Below the pieces are notes generated by a model. The model was not told the DNA's origin and ran no database searches. It saw nothing but the letters and a program-made list of their open reading frames with translations. DNA of 64,000 nt from Neoaquamicrobium microcysteis (lineage in GTDB: Bacteria > Pseudomonadota > Alphaproteobacteria > Rhizobiales > Rhizobiaceae): the NCBI RefSeq assembly GCF_008180155.1, contig NZ_VSZS01000063.1:186001-250000 (forward strand). The letters run 5' to 3'. The position numbers were made by a program, and so were the translations under genes. Numbering within the stretch: the first letter of the stretch is position 1; each line of letters opens with the position of its first letter. This document shows, piece by piece, positions 8,889 to 18,211 of the stretch.

Positions 8889-10319
8889 ATGTCCGACACC
8901 GCGCGCGCCATTCCCCAGCAGGCGAAATTCGTCACAGGATCGACGATGCGCCACGTTGCCGTAATGACGGCGACCGGCTCCGTCGGGCTGGTGGCGATCT
9001 TCATCGTCGATGCGCTGAACCTGTTCTACATCTCCATGCTGGGCGTGCAGGAGCTGGCGGCCGCCATCGGCTTCGCCAGCACGCTGATGTTCTTCACCAT
9101 CTCGGTCGCTATCGGCCTGACCATCGCGGCATCCGCGCTCGTGTCGCGCGCGCTTGGGCGGGGCGACCGGGGCGAGGCCGCGCGCATGGGCGGCGCGTCG
9201 ATGGTGTTCATGGGGCTGACCACGGCGGCGATCGCGCTGGCGGTGTGGCCCTTCCTAGACGATCTGGTCGGCATGATCGGGGCGACCGGCGAGACGAGGC
9301 GGCTTGCCACGCGCTTCCTGCAGATCGTCATCCCCTCATCACCGATCGTGGCCATGGGCATGTGCGCCACCGGCATCATGCGCGGGGCGGGCGACGCGCG
9401 GCGCGCGATGTATGTGACGCTGGCGGGAGGCGTGGCGGCCGCCGTGCTGGACCCGCTGTTCATCTTCGGCTTCGGACTTGGGCTCGACGGCGCGGCGATC
9501 TCGACCGTGCTGTCGCGGATGGTGCTTCTGGCCGTCGGAATACATGGCGCGCACCGCGTGCACCGGCTGATGGCGCTGCCGGACCGGGCAAGGCTGGCGG
9601 CTGCGGCGCGGCCGTTCTTCGCCGTCGGCATCCCGGCTGTGCTGACGCAGCTCGCCACGCCGGTGGGCAATACCTACGTCACCGTGGAGATGGCGCGGTT
9701 CGGCGACGACGCGGTCGCGGGCTGGGCGATCATCGGGCGGCTGATACCCGTCGCCTTCGGCGTCATCTTCGCGCTGTCGGGAGCGGTGGGGCCGATCCTC
9801 GGCCAGAACTACGGCGCAAGGCGCTACGACAGGCTGAACATGGCGCTGCGCGACGCGCTGGTGTTCGTGACCATATACTGCCTTGTGGTGTGGGGGCTGC
9901 TGGCGCTTTTCGCCACGCCCATCGCAGGCCTGTTCGGTGCGAGCGGGCCGGCGAACGAACTGGTCGTGTTCTTCTGCCTGTTTGCGGCAGGCAGCTTCCT
10001 GTTCAACGGCGCGCTTTTCGTCGCCAATGCGGCGTTCAACAATCTCGGCTTCGCGACCTATTCGACCGTGTTCAACTGGGGGCGCTCGACGCTGGGCGTC
10101 ATCCCGTTCGTGTGGGCGGGAGCACAGCTCTACGGAGCCAAGGGCGTCATCGCGGGATGGGGGCTTGGAGCGGTGGTGTTCGGCATCGCGGCGGCCATCG
10201 TGGCCTTCAGGGTGGTACGCAACATCGGCGACAGGCCGCCGATCGACGAGGATATGCCGCCTCCGCCGCCGGCGGCCAACTCGCCATTCTCGACAGGCAA
10301 GGCCGCGACGCTGCAGTAG
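8889..10319 (+). CDS. MATE family efflux transporter
   Basis: A 476-residue inner-membrane protein with about twelve hydrophobic segments arranged as two MatE halves (roughly residues 25-190 and 250-410). The first transmembrane segment begins near residue 20 (GSVGLVAIFIVDALNLFYIS). MATE proteins export cationic drugs or metabolites in exchange for Na+ or H+; the substrate here cannot be deduced. The tail after the last membrane segment is rich in proline (PPPPPAAN). The gene stands alone, divergent from pmbA, and is followed by a convergent small gene 3 bases beyond its stop. Confidence 0.92.
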   Translation: MSDTARAIPQQAKFVTGSTMRHVAVMTATGSVGLVAIFIVDALNLFYISMLGVQELAAAIGFASTLMFFTISVAIGLTIAASALVSRALGRGDRGEAARMGGASMVFMGLTTAAIALAVWPFLDDLVGMIGATGETRRLATRFLQIVIPSSPIVAMGMCATGIMRGAGDARRAMYVTLAGGVAAAVLDPLFIFGFGLGLDGAAISTVLSRMVLLAVGIHGAHRVHRLMALPDRARLAAAARPFFAVGIPAVLTQLATPVGNTYVTVEMARFGDDAVAGWAIIGRLIPVAFGVIFALSGAVGPILGQNYGARRYDRLNMALRDALVFVTIYCLVVWGLLALFATPIAGLFGASGPANELVVFFCLFAAGSFLFNGALFVANAAFNNLGFATYSTVFNWGRSTLGVIPFVWAGAQLYGAKGVIAGWGLGAVVFGIAAAIVAFRVVRNIGDRPPIDEDMPPPPPAANSPFSTGKAATLQ

Positions 10320-10322
10320 CGG

Positions 10323-10496
10323 CTACCGGATCTTCGGCCCGGTCGCCCTGTCCCTGGGTGCTTCGGCCTGCTTGTCCGAGGACTTCGCCATCCTGTCCCG
10401 CTTCTTCTGGAAGATGGGGACGCGCTGGCTGCCCCATGGCGTCCACAGGCTCGTCTGGCCCTCACGCGTGCGTGTTTCGGAAACGTGCTGATTCAT
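10323..10496 (-). CDS. small basic protein of unknown function (57 aa)
   Basis: This 57-residue reading frame has an excellent Shine-Dalgarno sequence: GGAGGT lies seven bases before the ATG at 10496. The protein is hydrophilic and basic, with a central WTPWGSQRVPIFQKK segment and a lysine/arginine-rich tail (DRATGPKIR). There is no signal peptide, membrane segment or cysteine. It converges on the MATE gene with a 3-base gap. I do not recognise a named family. The strong ribosome binding site and high-GC codon use comparable to its neighbours make it a likely real gene. Confidence 0.65.
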   Translation of the reverse strand: MNQHVSETRTREGQTSLWTPWGSQRVPIFQKKRDRMAKSSDKQAEAPRDRATGPKIR

Positions 10497-10642
10497 CGTC
10501 TTTACCTCCACGTTCCCCTCAACAACGCAGCGTCCTTGCCAATATTTCGGCGCCGCGCATTAAACTTACGTAATGGAAGCCGGAAGTGGTGAGAAACCGC
10601 ACACAGACCGCCATCACCTTTATGTGAGGGCGGGCGGAGATA

Positions 10643-11545
10643 TCAGTCGTCGTCGTTCTCGAAGCGCTCGACAGCGGCGGCGACCGCGTGCTTCAGCTCG
10701 TCCTTGATGGAAACGGTTTCGGCAAGAACGCGCTCGATCTTCATGAAGTCGAGCACGCGGAAATGCGAGACCGGCGGGCGCAGCAGGATCTGCGGACGCG
10801 AGCGCTGGAGCTTCAGCGCCATGATGGACTGCATCATGATCTGGCTGGAGCCGAAAACGAGGTCGAGCGAATTGGGCCGGCTGCGACGGTCGGGCGTCGG
10901 TGCGCCGACGACGTCGATGGCGATCACGATGTCGGCCAGGCCTTCGAGAAGATCGAACGGGACGGGATTGGAAATGCCGCCGTCGACGAGCAGACGGCCA
11001 TCAATACGTACCGGCCGGAAGACGGCGGGAATGGCGGCCGACGCGGCGAGCGCGGCATAGAGGCTGCCGCTGTCGAACACCGCCTCGCCATAGGCGAAGA
11101 AGTCGGTGGCGGTGACGCGCAGCGGTATCTTCAGCTTGTCGAAACGGTCGGGGATGCCGGATGGCAGGAAGGAGTGCAGGATGCGCTCGACGTTGAACTG
11201 GGTGAAGCCGACGCCGCCGGCGACCATTTCGGCAAACGTGCCGGGACGCGCGCGCCACATACGGGCCGCCACCTCGGCGCGGCGGCCGAGAATGGAGGCG
11301 GCGTAGTCGTGGACCTCCCGGCCCGACATGCCTGCCGCCATGCCAGCTCCCATGATCGCGCCGATGGACGAGCCCGAGATGGCGACGGGCCTGATGCCCA
11401 GCTCGTCCAGAGCCTCCATCACATGGATGTGGGAGAGCCCCCGCGCGCCGCCGCCGCCGAACGCGACCGCAAAAGTGGGCTGGGCACCCGCCTTGCGGGG
11501 CGGGGCCCCCTGCTCAGTCGCGCGTTCGGGAATGAAGGCGTCCAT
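10643..11545 (-). CDS. patatin-like phospholipase family protein
   Basis: A 300-residue serine hydrolase with the patatin (RssA/NTE-like) fold. The oxyanion motif GGGGARG is at residues 30-36, the nucleophile elbow GSSIG gives Ser60, and the second catalytic residue is Asp188 in the DGG motif (VDGGISNP). No signal peptide or membrane segment is evident, so a cytoplasmic or membrane-peripheral lipid hydrolase is likely; the substrate is unknown. Its start is 9 bases after the stop of the inactive M16 peptidase gene, so it probably belongs to the same transcript. Confidence 0.9.
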   Translation of the reverse strand: MDAFIPERATEQGAPPRKAGAQPTFAVAFGGGGARGLSHIHVMEALDELGIRPVAISGSSIGAIMGAGMAAGMSGREVHDYAASILGRRAEVAARMWRARPGTFAEMVAGGVGFTQFNVERILHSFLPSGIPDRFDKLKIPLRVTATDFFAYGEAVFDSGSLYAALAASAAIPAVFRPVRIDGRLLVDGGISNPVPFDLLEGLADIVIAIDVVGAPTPDRRSRPNSLDLVFGSSQIMMQSIMALKLQRSRPQILLRPPVSHFRVLDFMKIERVLAETVSIKDELKHAVAAAVERFENDDD

Positions 11546-11554
11546 GCGCCATCC

Positions 11555-12919
11555 TCACTCGCCTTCGGCAGCCTCTGGACCGATCACGAGAATGGCGGGA
11601 TCCGCGACAAGCAGCCGCTGCGCCGCCGCCTTCACCTCGTCAAGCGTGACGGCCTCGATGTAGCCGACGCGGCGGTCGATATAGTCTATGCCGCGATTTT
11701 CCTTCTGGAGCTCGACCAGCGTGCGGGCAACGGCAAGCGACGAGTCCAGATTGTTGATGGGATACGCACCGATCAGGTAGGTCTTGGCGCGCGCCAGCTC
11801 TTCCTTCGTCGGGCCTTCCTCGGCCATCTTGCGCACCTCGTCGCGGATGACGCCGAGCGCTTCCTGCGCACGGTCGGAACGCGTGGACGTGCCGATGACC
11901 AGCATGTTCGAATAGTCGCCGGTCTGGAGGCCGGAGCCGACGCCGTAGGCCAGCCCGCGCTTTTCACGAACCTCGTCGAACAGGCGCGAGGAGAACGTGC
12001 CGCCGCCGAGGATATGGTTCATGATGAAGGCTGCGAAGAACTCCGGATCGTCACGCTCGAGCCCGGGATAGACCAGCTGGATGGTCGATTGCGGCAGCGC
12101 GTAGGGATAGGACACCTCCTGCGCCAGCGCGGGCTCGATCTTCTCCACCGGGGTCAACTCCGCCTCCGCCGGCAGGCCGCCGAAGACGCGGTCGAGTTCG
12201 GCCTTCAGCGTGTCGGCATCGATGGCGCCGACGACGGCGATGGAAATGTTCGAGCGCGCGAAGGTGCGCGCATGCAGCGCCTTGAGGTCTTCGGGCGTGA
12301 CCGAAGACAGCGACTCGGCCGTACCGTCGCCCCGACGTGCATAGGGGTGGTCGCCGTAGAGCGCCTTGGCGAACTCTTCCTGCCCGAGCGTCTCGGGATC
12401 GCGCATATCGCTCTGGATGCGGGTGAGTATCTGGCCGCGGATACGGTCCACCGGCTCCTGATCGAAGCGTGGGCTGTTGACCGCCATGCGCAACAGGTCG
12501 AACGCATCGTCGCGCTGGTCGGAGAGCATGCGCATCTGGCCGTAGACCGCATCTCGGGAAGCGTTGAAGCTCATCTCCGCGCCGACATCGTCCAGGCGCT
12601 CCTGGAACGCGTCGTCGTCCAAGTCGCCCGCGCCCTCGTCGAACAGACCGGTCATCAGCGTCGATGCGCCTTCCTTGCCGACGGGATCCTGCGTGGTGCC
12701 GCCCCTGAAGGCGAAGCGGACGGAAATGAGCGGGACAGTGTAGTCCTCGACCAGCCAGGCCGTGACACCGCCATCGGACGTCACTTCCTGAATGTCGACC
12801 GCTGCGCGGGCCGGAACGATGGCCGGCAGCGTCAGGAAAAAGAGGGCGAACATCGCCGTAGCGACAGCCGTCACGTATCGGTTCGGCTTCATATCCGGAA
12901 GGGTTTCGCGGGCATTCAT
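11555..12919 (-). CDS. M16 family peptidase homologue lacking the zinc motif
   Basis: A 454-residue pitrilysin-family protein, exported by a signal peptide after [11 protein letters not shown] (hydrophobic core about residues 16-36, ending ARA). Where active M16 peptidases carry HxxEH this protein reads [11 protein letters not shown], so it is predicted to be catalytically inert and to act as the non-catalytic partner of the upstream M16 protein, like the alpha subunit in mitochondrial processing peptidase. Both M16 domains can be followed (N-terminal to about residue 230, then the second domain). The start overlaps the previous stop by four bases (ATGA). Confidence 0.9.
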   Translation of the reverse strand: MNARETLPDMKPNRYVTAVATAMFALFFLTLPAIVPARAAVDIQEVTSDGGVTAWLVEDYTVPLISVRFAFRGGTTQDPVGKEGASTLMTGLFDEGAGDLDDDAFQERLDDVGAEMSFNASRDAVYGQMRMLSDQRDDAFDLLRMAVNSPRFDQEPVDRIRGQILTRIQSDMRDPETLGQEEFAKALYGDHPYARRGDGTAESLSSVTPEDLKALHARTFARSNISIAVVGAIDADTLKAELDRVFGGLPAEAELTPVEKIEPALAQEVSYPYALPQSTIQLVYPGLERDDPEFFAAFIMNHILGGGTFSSRLFDEVREKRGLAYGVGSGLQTGDYSNMLVIGTSTRSDRAQEALGVIRDEVRKMAEEGPTKEELARAKTYLIGAYPINNLDSSLAVARTLVELQKENRGIDYIDRRVGYIEAVTLDEVKAAAQRLLVADPAILVIGPEAAEGE

Positions 12920-14289
12920 GAGCGGTCGTCCTCTTGCGGAAGCAGGTAGCCGGTGACGGCGCGGCGCTGGTCGAGATAGCGGGCGGCGGCGGCCTGCACG
13001 TCTGCGGCGGTGACGGCCTTGAGACGGTCGGGCCATTCGGCGATGTCCTCGACGGTGCCGCCGGTCGTAAGCGTGGCGCCGTAGATGCGGGCCATGCCGG
13101 ACTGGTCGTCGCGGGCGAAGATCATCGAGCGCAGCGCGCGGGTCTTCGACTTCTCCAACTCGTCCTCGGTGATGCCGTCTTCGACGATCTTCGCGATCTC
13201 TGCGTCGATCGCCTGCTCGACCGCTTCCAGCGTGGCATCGCCGCGCGGCGAGCCGTAGACCATGAAGACCGTGTCGTCGAGCGAGGTGCCCTGATAATAG
13301 GCCCCCGCCGACGAGGCGATGCCCTGCTTGACGATCAGCTCCTGATAGATGCGGCTGCGCATGCCGCCGCCTAGCACTTCGGCCAGAATGTCGAGCGCTT
13401 CGGCACCGCCCTCTTCAGCGGTGGTGTAGGAAGGCACGACCCAGCGCTTGGAATAGCTGGCGACACCGACGCGTTCGTCGCTAAGCTCGACGATGCGCTT
13501 CGTGTTCTGCTCTGGCTCGGTGGGACGGATGCGCGGAGGCAAATCCGGGCCGCGCTCTATCCTGCCGTAGGTTTCCTCGGTCATGGCCCGCACCTCGGCG
13601 ACATCGACATCGCCGGCAACCACCAGGACCGCGTTGTTGGGCGCGTAGAAGCGGTCGTAGAACTCTATCGCATCTGCCCGGTTGAGCTGCTCGATCTCGT
13701 GCATCCAGCCGATGACGGGAATGCGATAGGGATGGTTCTGGTAGAGCGTGGCGTTGACTTCCTCGCCGTGCAGAGCCTGCGGGCTGTTTTCCACCCGCGA
13801 ATTGCGCTCCTCGATGATGACGTCGCGCTCGGGCCCGATGACATCGTCGGTGAGCACCAGATTGCGCATCCGGTCTGCCTCGAACTCCATCATGGTCCTG
13901 AGCTCGGTTGGTGCGACCTGCTGGAAATAGGCGGTGTAGTCGTAGGAGGTGAAGGCGTTCTCGCGCCCGCCGACATCGGAGATGCGGGCGGAAAACTCGC
14001 CGGGGCCATGGGTGCTCGTGCCCTTGAACATCAGATGCTCGAAGAAGTGCGCGATGCCCGACTTGCCGGGCTCCTCGTCGGCGCTGCCGACCTTGTACCA
14101 CAGCATGTGGGTGACGACGGGCGCGCGCCTGTCGGGGATGACCACCACTTCCAGGCCGTTGTCGAGCGTGTAGCTTTCGACCAGCGGCTCCTCTTCGGCG
14201 GAAGCGAACGAGAGCGGGGCGGCGACGAATGCGGCGGCGAGAGCGAATCTGAATGCCGCGCGCGCATTGCGACCGGGACGAGGCGTCAT
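12916..14289 (-). CDS. M16 family zinc peptidase (active subunit)
   Basis: A 457-residue pitrilysin-family peptidase. A signal peptide is visible after [15 protein letters not shown], with a hydrophobic run ending in SFASA, so it works in the periplasm. The inverted zinc-binding motif is intact in [14 protein letters not shown] (HFFEH), and the downstream glutamate region [18 protein letters not shown] is normal. Together with the motif-less partner next to it, it probably forms a heterodimeric peptidase that degrades small peptides. The ATG at 14289 has AAGGAA six bases upstream; the open frame before it has no family similarity and was not used. Confidence 0.92.
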   Translation of the reverse strand: MTPRPGRNARAAFRFALAAAFVAAPLSFASAEEEPLVESYTLDNGLEVVVIPDRRAPVVTHMLWYKVGSADEEPGKSGIAHFFEHLMFKGTSTHGPGEFSARISDVGGRENAFTSYDYTAYFQQVAPTELRTMMEFEADRMRNLVLTDDVIGPERDVIIEERNSRVENSPQALHGEEVNATLYQNHPYRIPVIGWMHEIEQLNRADAIEFYDRFYAPNNAVLVVAGDVDVAEVRAMTEETYGRIERGPDLPPRIRPTEPEQNTKRIVELSDERVGVASYSKRWVVPSYTTAEEGGAEALDILAEVLGGGMRSRIYQELIVKQGIASSAGAYYQGTSLDDTVFMVYGSPRGDATLEAVEQAIDAEIAKIVEDGITEDELEKSKTRALRSMIFARDDQSGMARIYGATLTTGGTVEDIAEWPDRLKAVTAADVQAAAARYLDQRRAVTGYLLPQEDDRS

Positions 14290-14393
14290 GAAAAATTCCT
14301 TCTTCCGAAACCATGCCAGAGATAGCGCAAGAAGCGACATGCGCAATCGCGGCCGGCTGACATCTGCGTCATCGGCGGCAACGGTGACGAAAG

Positions 14394-14948
14394 TCAGGCA
14401 CGGTCGCAGAAAGTCACCGTGGTGTCGCCATAGTCGCGCTTCTCGACGAGCCTGAAGCCCGCGACAGGCCGGAACGGCGAGGCAGCGGCCTCCTCCACCA
14501 CCGCCAGCGCCTGCGGCTTGAGCCAGCCGCCGGCAAGAGCCGCCGAAAGCGCGCGCTCGGCCAGCCCCTTGCCGTAGGGCGGATCGGCAAACACGATGTC
14601 GAAAGGCATTATGGTGCCGACCTCGCCCAGTGTAGCCGCGTCCCGCCTGAAAATCTTGGTGCGGCCCTGAAGGCCCATGGCCTCGACATTGGTGCGGATC
14701 AGGCCGCGCCCCTCGGCCGATTCCTCGACGAACACGCAGCTGGACGCGCCGCGCGACAGAGCCTCCAGACCGAGCGCGCCGGTGCCGGCGAAGAGGTCGA
14801 GCACGCGCCCGCCATCAAGAAGCTCCGGATGATTGTGCGCGAGGATGTTGAACACGGCCTCGCGCGTGCGGTCGCTGGTCGGGCGGATCGCATTGGAACG
14901 CGGCGTGGCCAGCGGCCGGCCGCGAAACTCCCCGCCCACGATGCGCAT
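14394..14948 (-). CDS. rsmD: 16S rRNA (guanine(966)-N2)-methyltransferase
   Basis: RsmD methylates G966 of 16S rRNA using S-adenosylmethionine. The 184-residue length is standard. The SAM-binding motif I is [18 protein letters not shown] (residues 51-68) and the catalytic DPPY motif is at residues 122-125 in [10 protein letters not shown]. The N terminus [11 protein letters not shown] is family-typical, which fixes the start. It lies 3 bases downstream of the RluB-type pseudouridine synthase gene on the same strand, so two rRNA-modifying enzymes are probably made from one message. Confidence 0.95.
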   Translation of the reverse strand: MRIVGGEFRGRPLATPRSNAIRPTSDRTREAVFNILAHNHPELLDGGRVLDLFAGTGALGLEALSRGASSCVFVEESAEGRGLIRTNVEAMGLQGRTKIFRRDAATLGEVGTIMPFDIVFADPPYGKGLAERALSAALAGGWLKPQALAVVEEAAASPFRPVAGFRLVEKRDYGDTTVTFCDRA

Positions 14949-14951
14949 GGA

Positions 14952-16862
14952 TCAGCGGTCTCCGCGCGGCTTGCGCGGCCCCTTGGGCCCACCCGCAAAG
15001 TTGCCGCCCTTGCCGGCGGGGCGCGGCTTGCCGGCGTAGCGCTTGCCCTCGTTGCGCTCGGCAACGGCGGCAGCCTTCTTCTCGCCCATCGGGCGGGCGC
15101 CGGGCGCCATCCAGACATTGGCCGTGCGCGAACGCTGCTTTTCTTCCGGCCGGTCTTCGCGCCCACCTGGCTTTCCGCCGCCGCCGAAGCGCTTCGGGCC
15201 GTCTTCGCGCCGGGGGCCGCCGCCTCGCATGGGTTTCGTCTGCAGCCGGCCGAGCGCATCCTCGCGCTTCTGCTCGCGCTCGCGTTTGCGGTTGCGCGGC
15301 ATCTCGCTCGCTTCCTCGCGCTTGCGCTCCGAACGCTCCGAGACCGGCTTGTTGGAGAACTCGTTGAGGATGGGCGCCTCGAAATTCGCACCCGATTCCT
15401 CGATGAGCCGCTCGCCCAGCTGGTCGCGCAGCAGCTTGCCCTTGAGTTCGCGCACCTCGCCCTCGGCCAGTTCGCCAAGCTGGAACGGGCCGTAGGAAAT
15501 GCGGATGAGGCGGGTCACGTCGAGCCCCAGCGAGCCGAGGATATTCTTCACCTCGCGGTTCTTGCCCTCGCGCAGGCCGATGGTGAGCCATGCGTTGGAG
15601 CCCTGCTCACGGTCCAGCGTCGCCTCGACCGCGCCGTAGAACACACCGTCGACCGCCACGCCTTCCTTGAGTTGCTCCAGCGCCTCGGGCTCGACCTTGC
15701 CGTGCACGCGAACGCGATAGCGGCGCAGCCAGCCGGTAGCGGGCAATTCCAGCACGCGCGAAAGGCCCCCATCGTTGGTCAGCAGCAGAAGGCCTTCGGT
15801 GTTGATGTCGAGGCGGCCAACCGTCATCAGGCGCGGGAGCTTCTTGGGCAGGATATCGAAGACGGTCTTGCGGCCTTCGGGATCGCGGTTGGTGGTGACA
15901 ACGCCAGCCGGCTTGTGGAACAGGAACAGGCGCGTGCGCTCGATATCCGGGATGTCCTTGCCGTCGAGCTGGATGCGATCCGTCGGCGAGACGTTGACCG
16001 CCGGAGAGTCCAGAACCTTGCCATTCAGCGAGACCCGGCCAGCCGCGATCATGTCCTCGGCATCGCGGCGCGAGGCAACGCCCGCACGCGCCAGCCGCCG
16101 CGCTATGCGTTCGCTCGTGTCGGCACCAGTGCCGGTCGCTTCGGCAGCGCCCTCGCGCTCGCGGCGGCCAGGACGCGGACCCCTGAAGTCGTCACCGTCG
16201 CGCTTGCGGAAAGGTTTGCGTTCGCCTTCGGCCTTGGCGTAGGGGCGGCGCTCGCCGTCCTCGCGCTTGCGGAAGGGTTTACGGTCGTCGCCTTCGCGAG
16301 CCGGGCGGTCGTCACGCTTCTGGTAGGGGCGCTTGTCGCCTTCGGCCTTGGCATAGGGCGGGCGGTCGCCATCCTTGCGGAAAGGCTTGCGGTCCCCGTC
16401 CTCACGGGGGCGGAACGGCTTGCGGGCTCCGCTTTCGCCGGCGGGACGGTCGTCGCGCTTCTGGAACGGGCGCTTTTCGCCGTCCGCCTTCGCATAGGGG
16501 CGACGTTCGCCGTCCTCGCGCTTGCGGAAGGGCTTGCGATCGCCGCCTTCGCCCGCGGGACGATCGTCGCGCTTCTGGTAGGGGCGCTTGGCGCCTTCGG
16601 CCTTGGCATAGGGCGGGCGGTCGCCATCCTTGCGGAACGGCTTGCGGTCCCCGTCCTCACGGGGGCGGAACGGCTTGCGGTCTCCGCCCTCGCCTGCGGG
16701 ACGATCGTCGCGCTTCTGGTAGGGGCGTTTGGCGCCTTCGGCCTTGGCGTAGGGCGGGCGGTCGCCATCCTCGCGGGGGCGGAAGGGCTTGCGATCGCCG
16801 CCTTCGCGTCGCGGGCCGCGTCCTGCACCGCCGCGCGGCGGCTTTTTCGTATCATCGTTCAT
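14952..16862 (-). CDS. RluB/RsuA-type rRNA pseudouridine synthase with a repeat-rich N-terminal extension
   Basis: A 636-residue protein whose middle is a complete RsuA/RluB-type pseudouridine synthase: an S4 RNA-binding domain (about residues 251-300) and a catalytic domain with GRLDINTEGLLLLTNDGG, Asp352 being the predicted nucleophile. Usual homologues are about 250-300 residues. The excess comes from a 250-residue N-terminal arm of tandem repeats rich in Lys, Arg, Asp, Gly and aromatic residues, and a basic C-terminal tail of about 110 residues. Target is probably 23S rRNA (position 2605 in E. coli RluB), by homology only. The arms look intrinsically disordered and likely bind RNA. rsmD follows after 3 bases; tadA is divergent. 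Confidence 0.9.
   Translation of the reverse strand: MNDDTKKPPRGGAGRGPRREGGDRKPFRPREDGDRPPYAKAEGAKRPYQKRDDRPAGEGGDRKPFRPREDGDRKPFRKDGDRPPYAKAEGAKRPYQKRDDRPAGEGGDRKPFRKREDGERRPYAKADGEKRPFQKRDDRPAGESGARKPFRPREDGDRKPFRKDGDRPPYAKAEGDKRPYQKRDDRPAREGDDRKPFRKREDGERRPYAKAEGERKPFRKRDGDDFRGPRPGRREREGAAEATGTGADTSERIARRLARAGVASRRDAEDMIAAGRVSLNGKVLDSPAVNVSPTDRIQLDGKDIPDIERTRLFLFHKPAGVVTTNRDPEGRKTVFDILPKKLPRLMTVGRLDINTEGLLLLTNDGGLSRVLELPATGWLRRYRVRVHGKVEPEALEQLKEGVAVDGVFYGAVEATLDREQGSNAWLTIGLREGKNREVKNILGSLGLDVTRLIRISYGPFQLGELAEGEVRELKGKLLRDQLGERLIEESGANFEAPILNEFSNKPVSERSERKREEASEMPRNRKREREQKREDALGRLQTKPMRGGGPRREDGPKRFGGGGKPGGREDRPEEKQRSRTANVWMAPGARPMGEKKAAAVAERNEGKRYAGKPRPAGKGGNFAGGPKGPRKPRGDR
16200..16802 (-). 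repeat. in-frame tandem repeats coding for the N-terminal arm of the pseudouridine synthase
   Basis: Residues 21 to about 220 consist of alternating units of 38 and 47 residues, with a fifth partial unit. Each starts with a GGDRKPFR-type motif, has PPYAKAEG or RPYAKAEG in the middle, and ends RPYQKRDDRPAGE. The 47-residue units carry an extra KPFRKDGDR block. The DNA is repeated too, with long identical stretches, and every length change is a multiple of three, so the repeats expand and contract without breaking the frame. Being coding, they are not a CRISPR array. Confidence 0.9.
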
Positions 16863-16940
16863 GTGGCATTCGCCTTTCAGCGCGGGTAACTATCAGACCA
16901 CATTGGGCCTTGCGAGTGAAATGTCATCGACGGTGAACGC

Positions 16941-17387
16941 ATGAAATCGTCCCCCTTAATGGAAGCGGCATTCGCCGAGGCCGAGGCCGCCGCCGCGCGC
17001 GGCGAGGTGCCGATCGGGGCCGTGGTGGCGATGGACGGGCGCGTGCTGTCGCGCGCGGGCAACCGCACCCGCGAACTCAACGACCCCACCGCGCATGCCG
17101 AAATACTGGCGATCCGCGAGGCCTGCGCACTGCTGGCCAGCGAGCGCCTGCCGCAGGCCGACCTCTACGTGACGCTGGAGCCCTGCCCGATGTGCGCGGC
17201 GGCGATATCGTTTTCGCGCATTCGCAGGCTGTATTTCGGAGCGGCGGACGAGAAAGGCGGGGCGGTGGTTAGCGGCGGGCGGTATTTTCACCAGCCGACA
17301 TGCCACCACGCGCCGGAAATCTATGCGGGTATTTCAGAAACAAAGTCCGCAGACATGCTGCGGACCTTCTTCAAAGAGCGGCGCTGA
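16941..17387 (+). CDS. tadA: tRNA-specific adenosine-34 deaminase
   Basis: TadA converts A34 to inosine in tRNA-Arg(ACG), allowing it to read CGN codons. The 148-residue protein has the cytidine-deaminase zinc site: HAE (His52, Glu54 as proton shuttle) and PCPMC (Cys82, Cys85). The N terminus MKSSPLMEAAFAEAEAAAARG leads straight into the GEVPIGAVV segment, supporting the ATG at 16941. The gene is divergent from the pseudouridine synthase across 78 bases and converges on the lipoprotein gene with an 11-base gap. Confidence 0.94.
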   Translation: MKSSPLMEAAFAEAEAAAARGEVPIGAVVAMDGRVLSRAGNRTRELNDPTAHAEILAIREACALLASERLPQADLYVTLEPCPMCAAAISFSRIRRLYFGAADEKGGAVVSGGRYFHQPTCHHAPEIYAGISETKSADMLRTFFKERR

Positions 17388-17398
17388 CCGTCAGTACG

Positions 17399-18067
17399 TC
17401 AAAGGCCGGGAATGAAGTCCCGCCATGACGACTTGCCGCTGGCCCGCTGGGCACGGCGCTCCTTGACCGCCTCGTCTTCACCGATGTCGCCGGCCGCAGC
17501 GGTGGCCGCAGGCTGGCGGTAGGTGACCGGCGGCTCGCTGAGGTAGCGGCGGGTGGTGGGGCTGCCCTGGTTCTGCTCGCGCAGGCGGCGCTGCACCTCG
17601 GAACGCGCGTTGGGATTGCGCGTCACCGGCTCGCTGGCCCAGCGCTCGGGATCGTAGGAGGCCGTCTGCGTGCTGCCGGTGCCGGAGGGTGCAACCTCGG
17701 GACGGTAGAACGGATTGTCCTGGTTGGCTGTGGCGTCGGCGCGGATGCGGGCACGACGCTCCTCGGGCGATTCGGGCCACTGCGGGTTTTCGGAAGAGGC
17801 CATGTCCTGCTGCGGCTCGGGCAGCACTTCCAGCGAGGCGGGCTTCACGAGGCCCGGACGCGGATTATAGGCGATCTCCGGCCCCCGCTCGCGCGGGCCG
17901 ATGGAGAGAATGCCGGTCACGTCCTCGACAAGCTGCTGGTTGGCGGACTTGCCGGTGCCGTAGGTCGGCGAACTCATGCAGCCCGACAGCAGCGCTGCGG
18001 CGCAAACGACCGATGCGCCAAGAAGGAGCTGCGTGCCACCACGCGTGGAAATGCGTTCGATCTTCAC
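17399..18067 (-). CDS. putative outer-membrane or periplasmic lipoprotein
   Basis: A 222-residue secreted protein with a lipoprotein signal peptide: hydrophobic core LLLGASVVCAAALLSG and lipobox LLSGC, giving Cys30 as the lipidated residue. The mature part is proline-, arginine- and glutamine-rich and mostly disordered in appearance, with one more conserved-looking stretch just after the lipobox (GPEIAYNPRPGLVKP). That stretch is faintly like the short conserved motif of BamF-type lipoproteins of alphaproteobacteria, but the match is too weak for a name. It lies 132 bases downstream of ileS on the same strand. Confidence 0.75.
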   Translation of the reverse strand: MKIERISTRGGTQLLLGASVVCAAALLSGCMSSPTYGTGKSANQQLVEDVTGILSIGPRERGPEIAYNPRPGLVKPASLEVLPEPQQDMASSENPQWPESPEERRARIRADATANQDNPFYRPEVAPSGTGSTQTASYDPERWASEPVTRNPNARSEVQRRLREQNQGSPTTRRYLSEPPVTYRQPAATAAAGDIGEDEAVKERRAQRASGKSSWRDFIPGL

Positions 18068-18192
18068 TGGAACTTGCCTCTCACATCAGGCGGAAAACGC
18101 CGGATCAACGCCTAGTTTTGCCAGAAAATCCGGCGACAACAAGGCGTCTGGACCGCCGCCTTGTACCCTATTCAGCCCAACCGGGCAACGCC

Positions 18193-18211
18193 GGCCGGCT
18201 CAAAGCCGGCC
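18193..18211 (-). terminator. hairpin spanning the ileS stop codon
   Basis: A perfect 8-bp stem, GGCCGGCT at 18193-18200 and AGCCGGCC at 18204-18211, surrounds a three-base loop and contains the ileS stop codon (TGA, 18200-18202). There is no T run downstream on the ileS strand, so it is not a classic intrinsic terminator; it may protect the 3' end or be a Rho-dependent or processing site. Confidence 0.4.

Noticed and set aside
16200-16802. Regularly spaced repeats that might suggest a CRISPR array
   Set aside because: Repeats are contiguous, in frame, and code for a protein arm; there are no unique spacers of constant length and no cas genes.
14829-16889. A 686-codon open frame on the + strand opposite the pseudouridine synthase and rsmD
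   Set aside because: It is a shadow of high-GC repeats and the codon bias of the two genes on the other strand; it has no recognisable domain and no ribosome binding site.
17399-18067. Naming the lipoprotein BamF
   Set aside because: Only a short stretch after the lipobox is faintly similar; length and composition differ.
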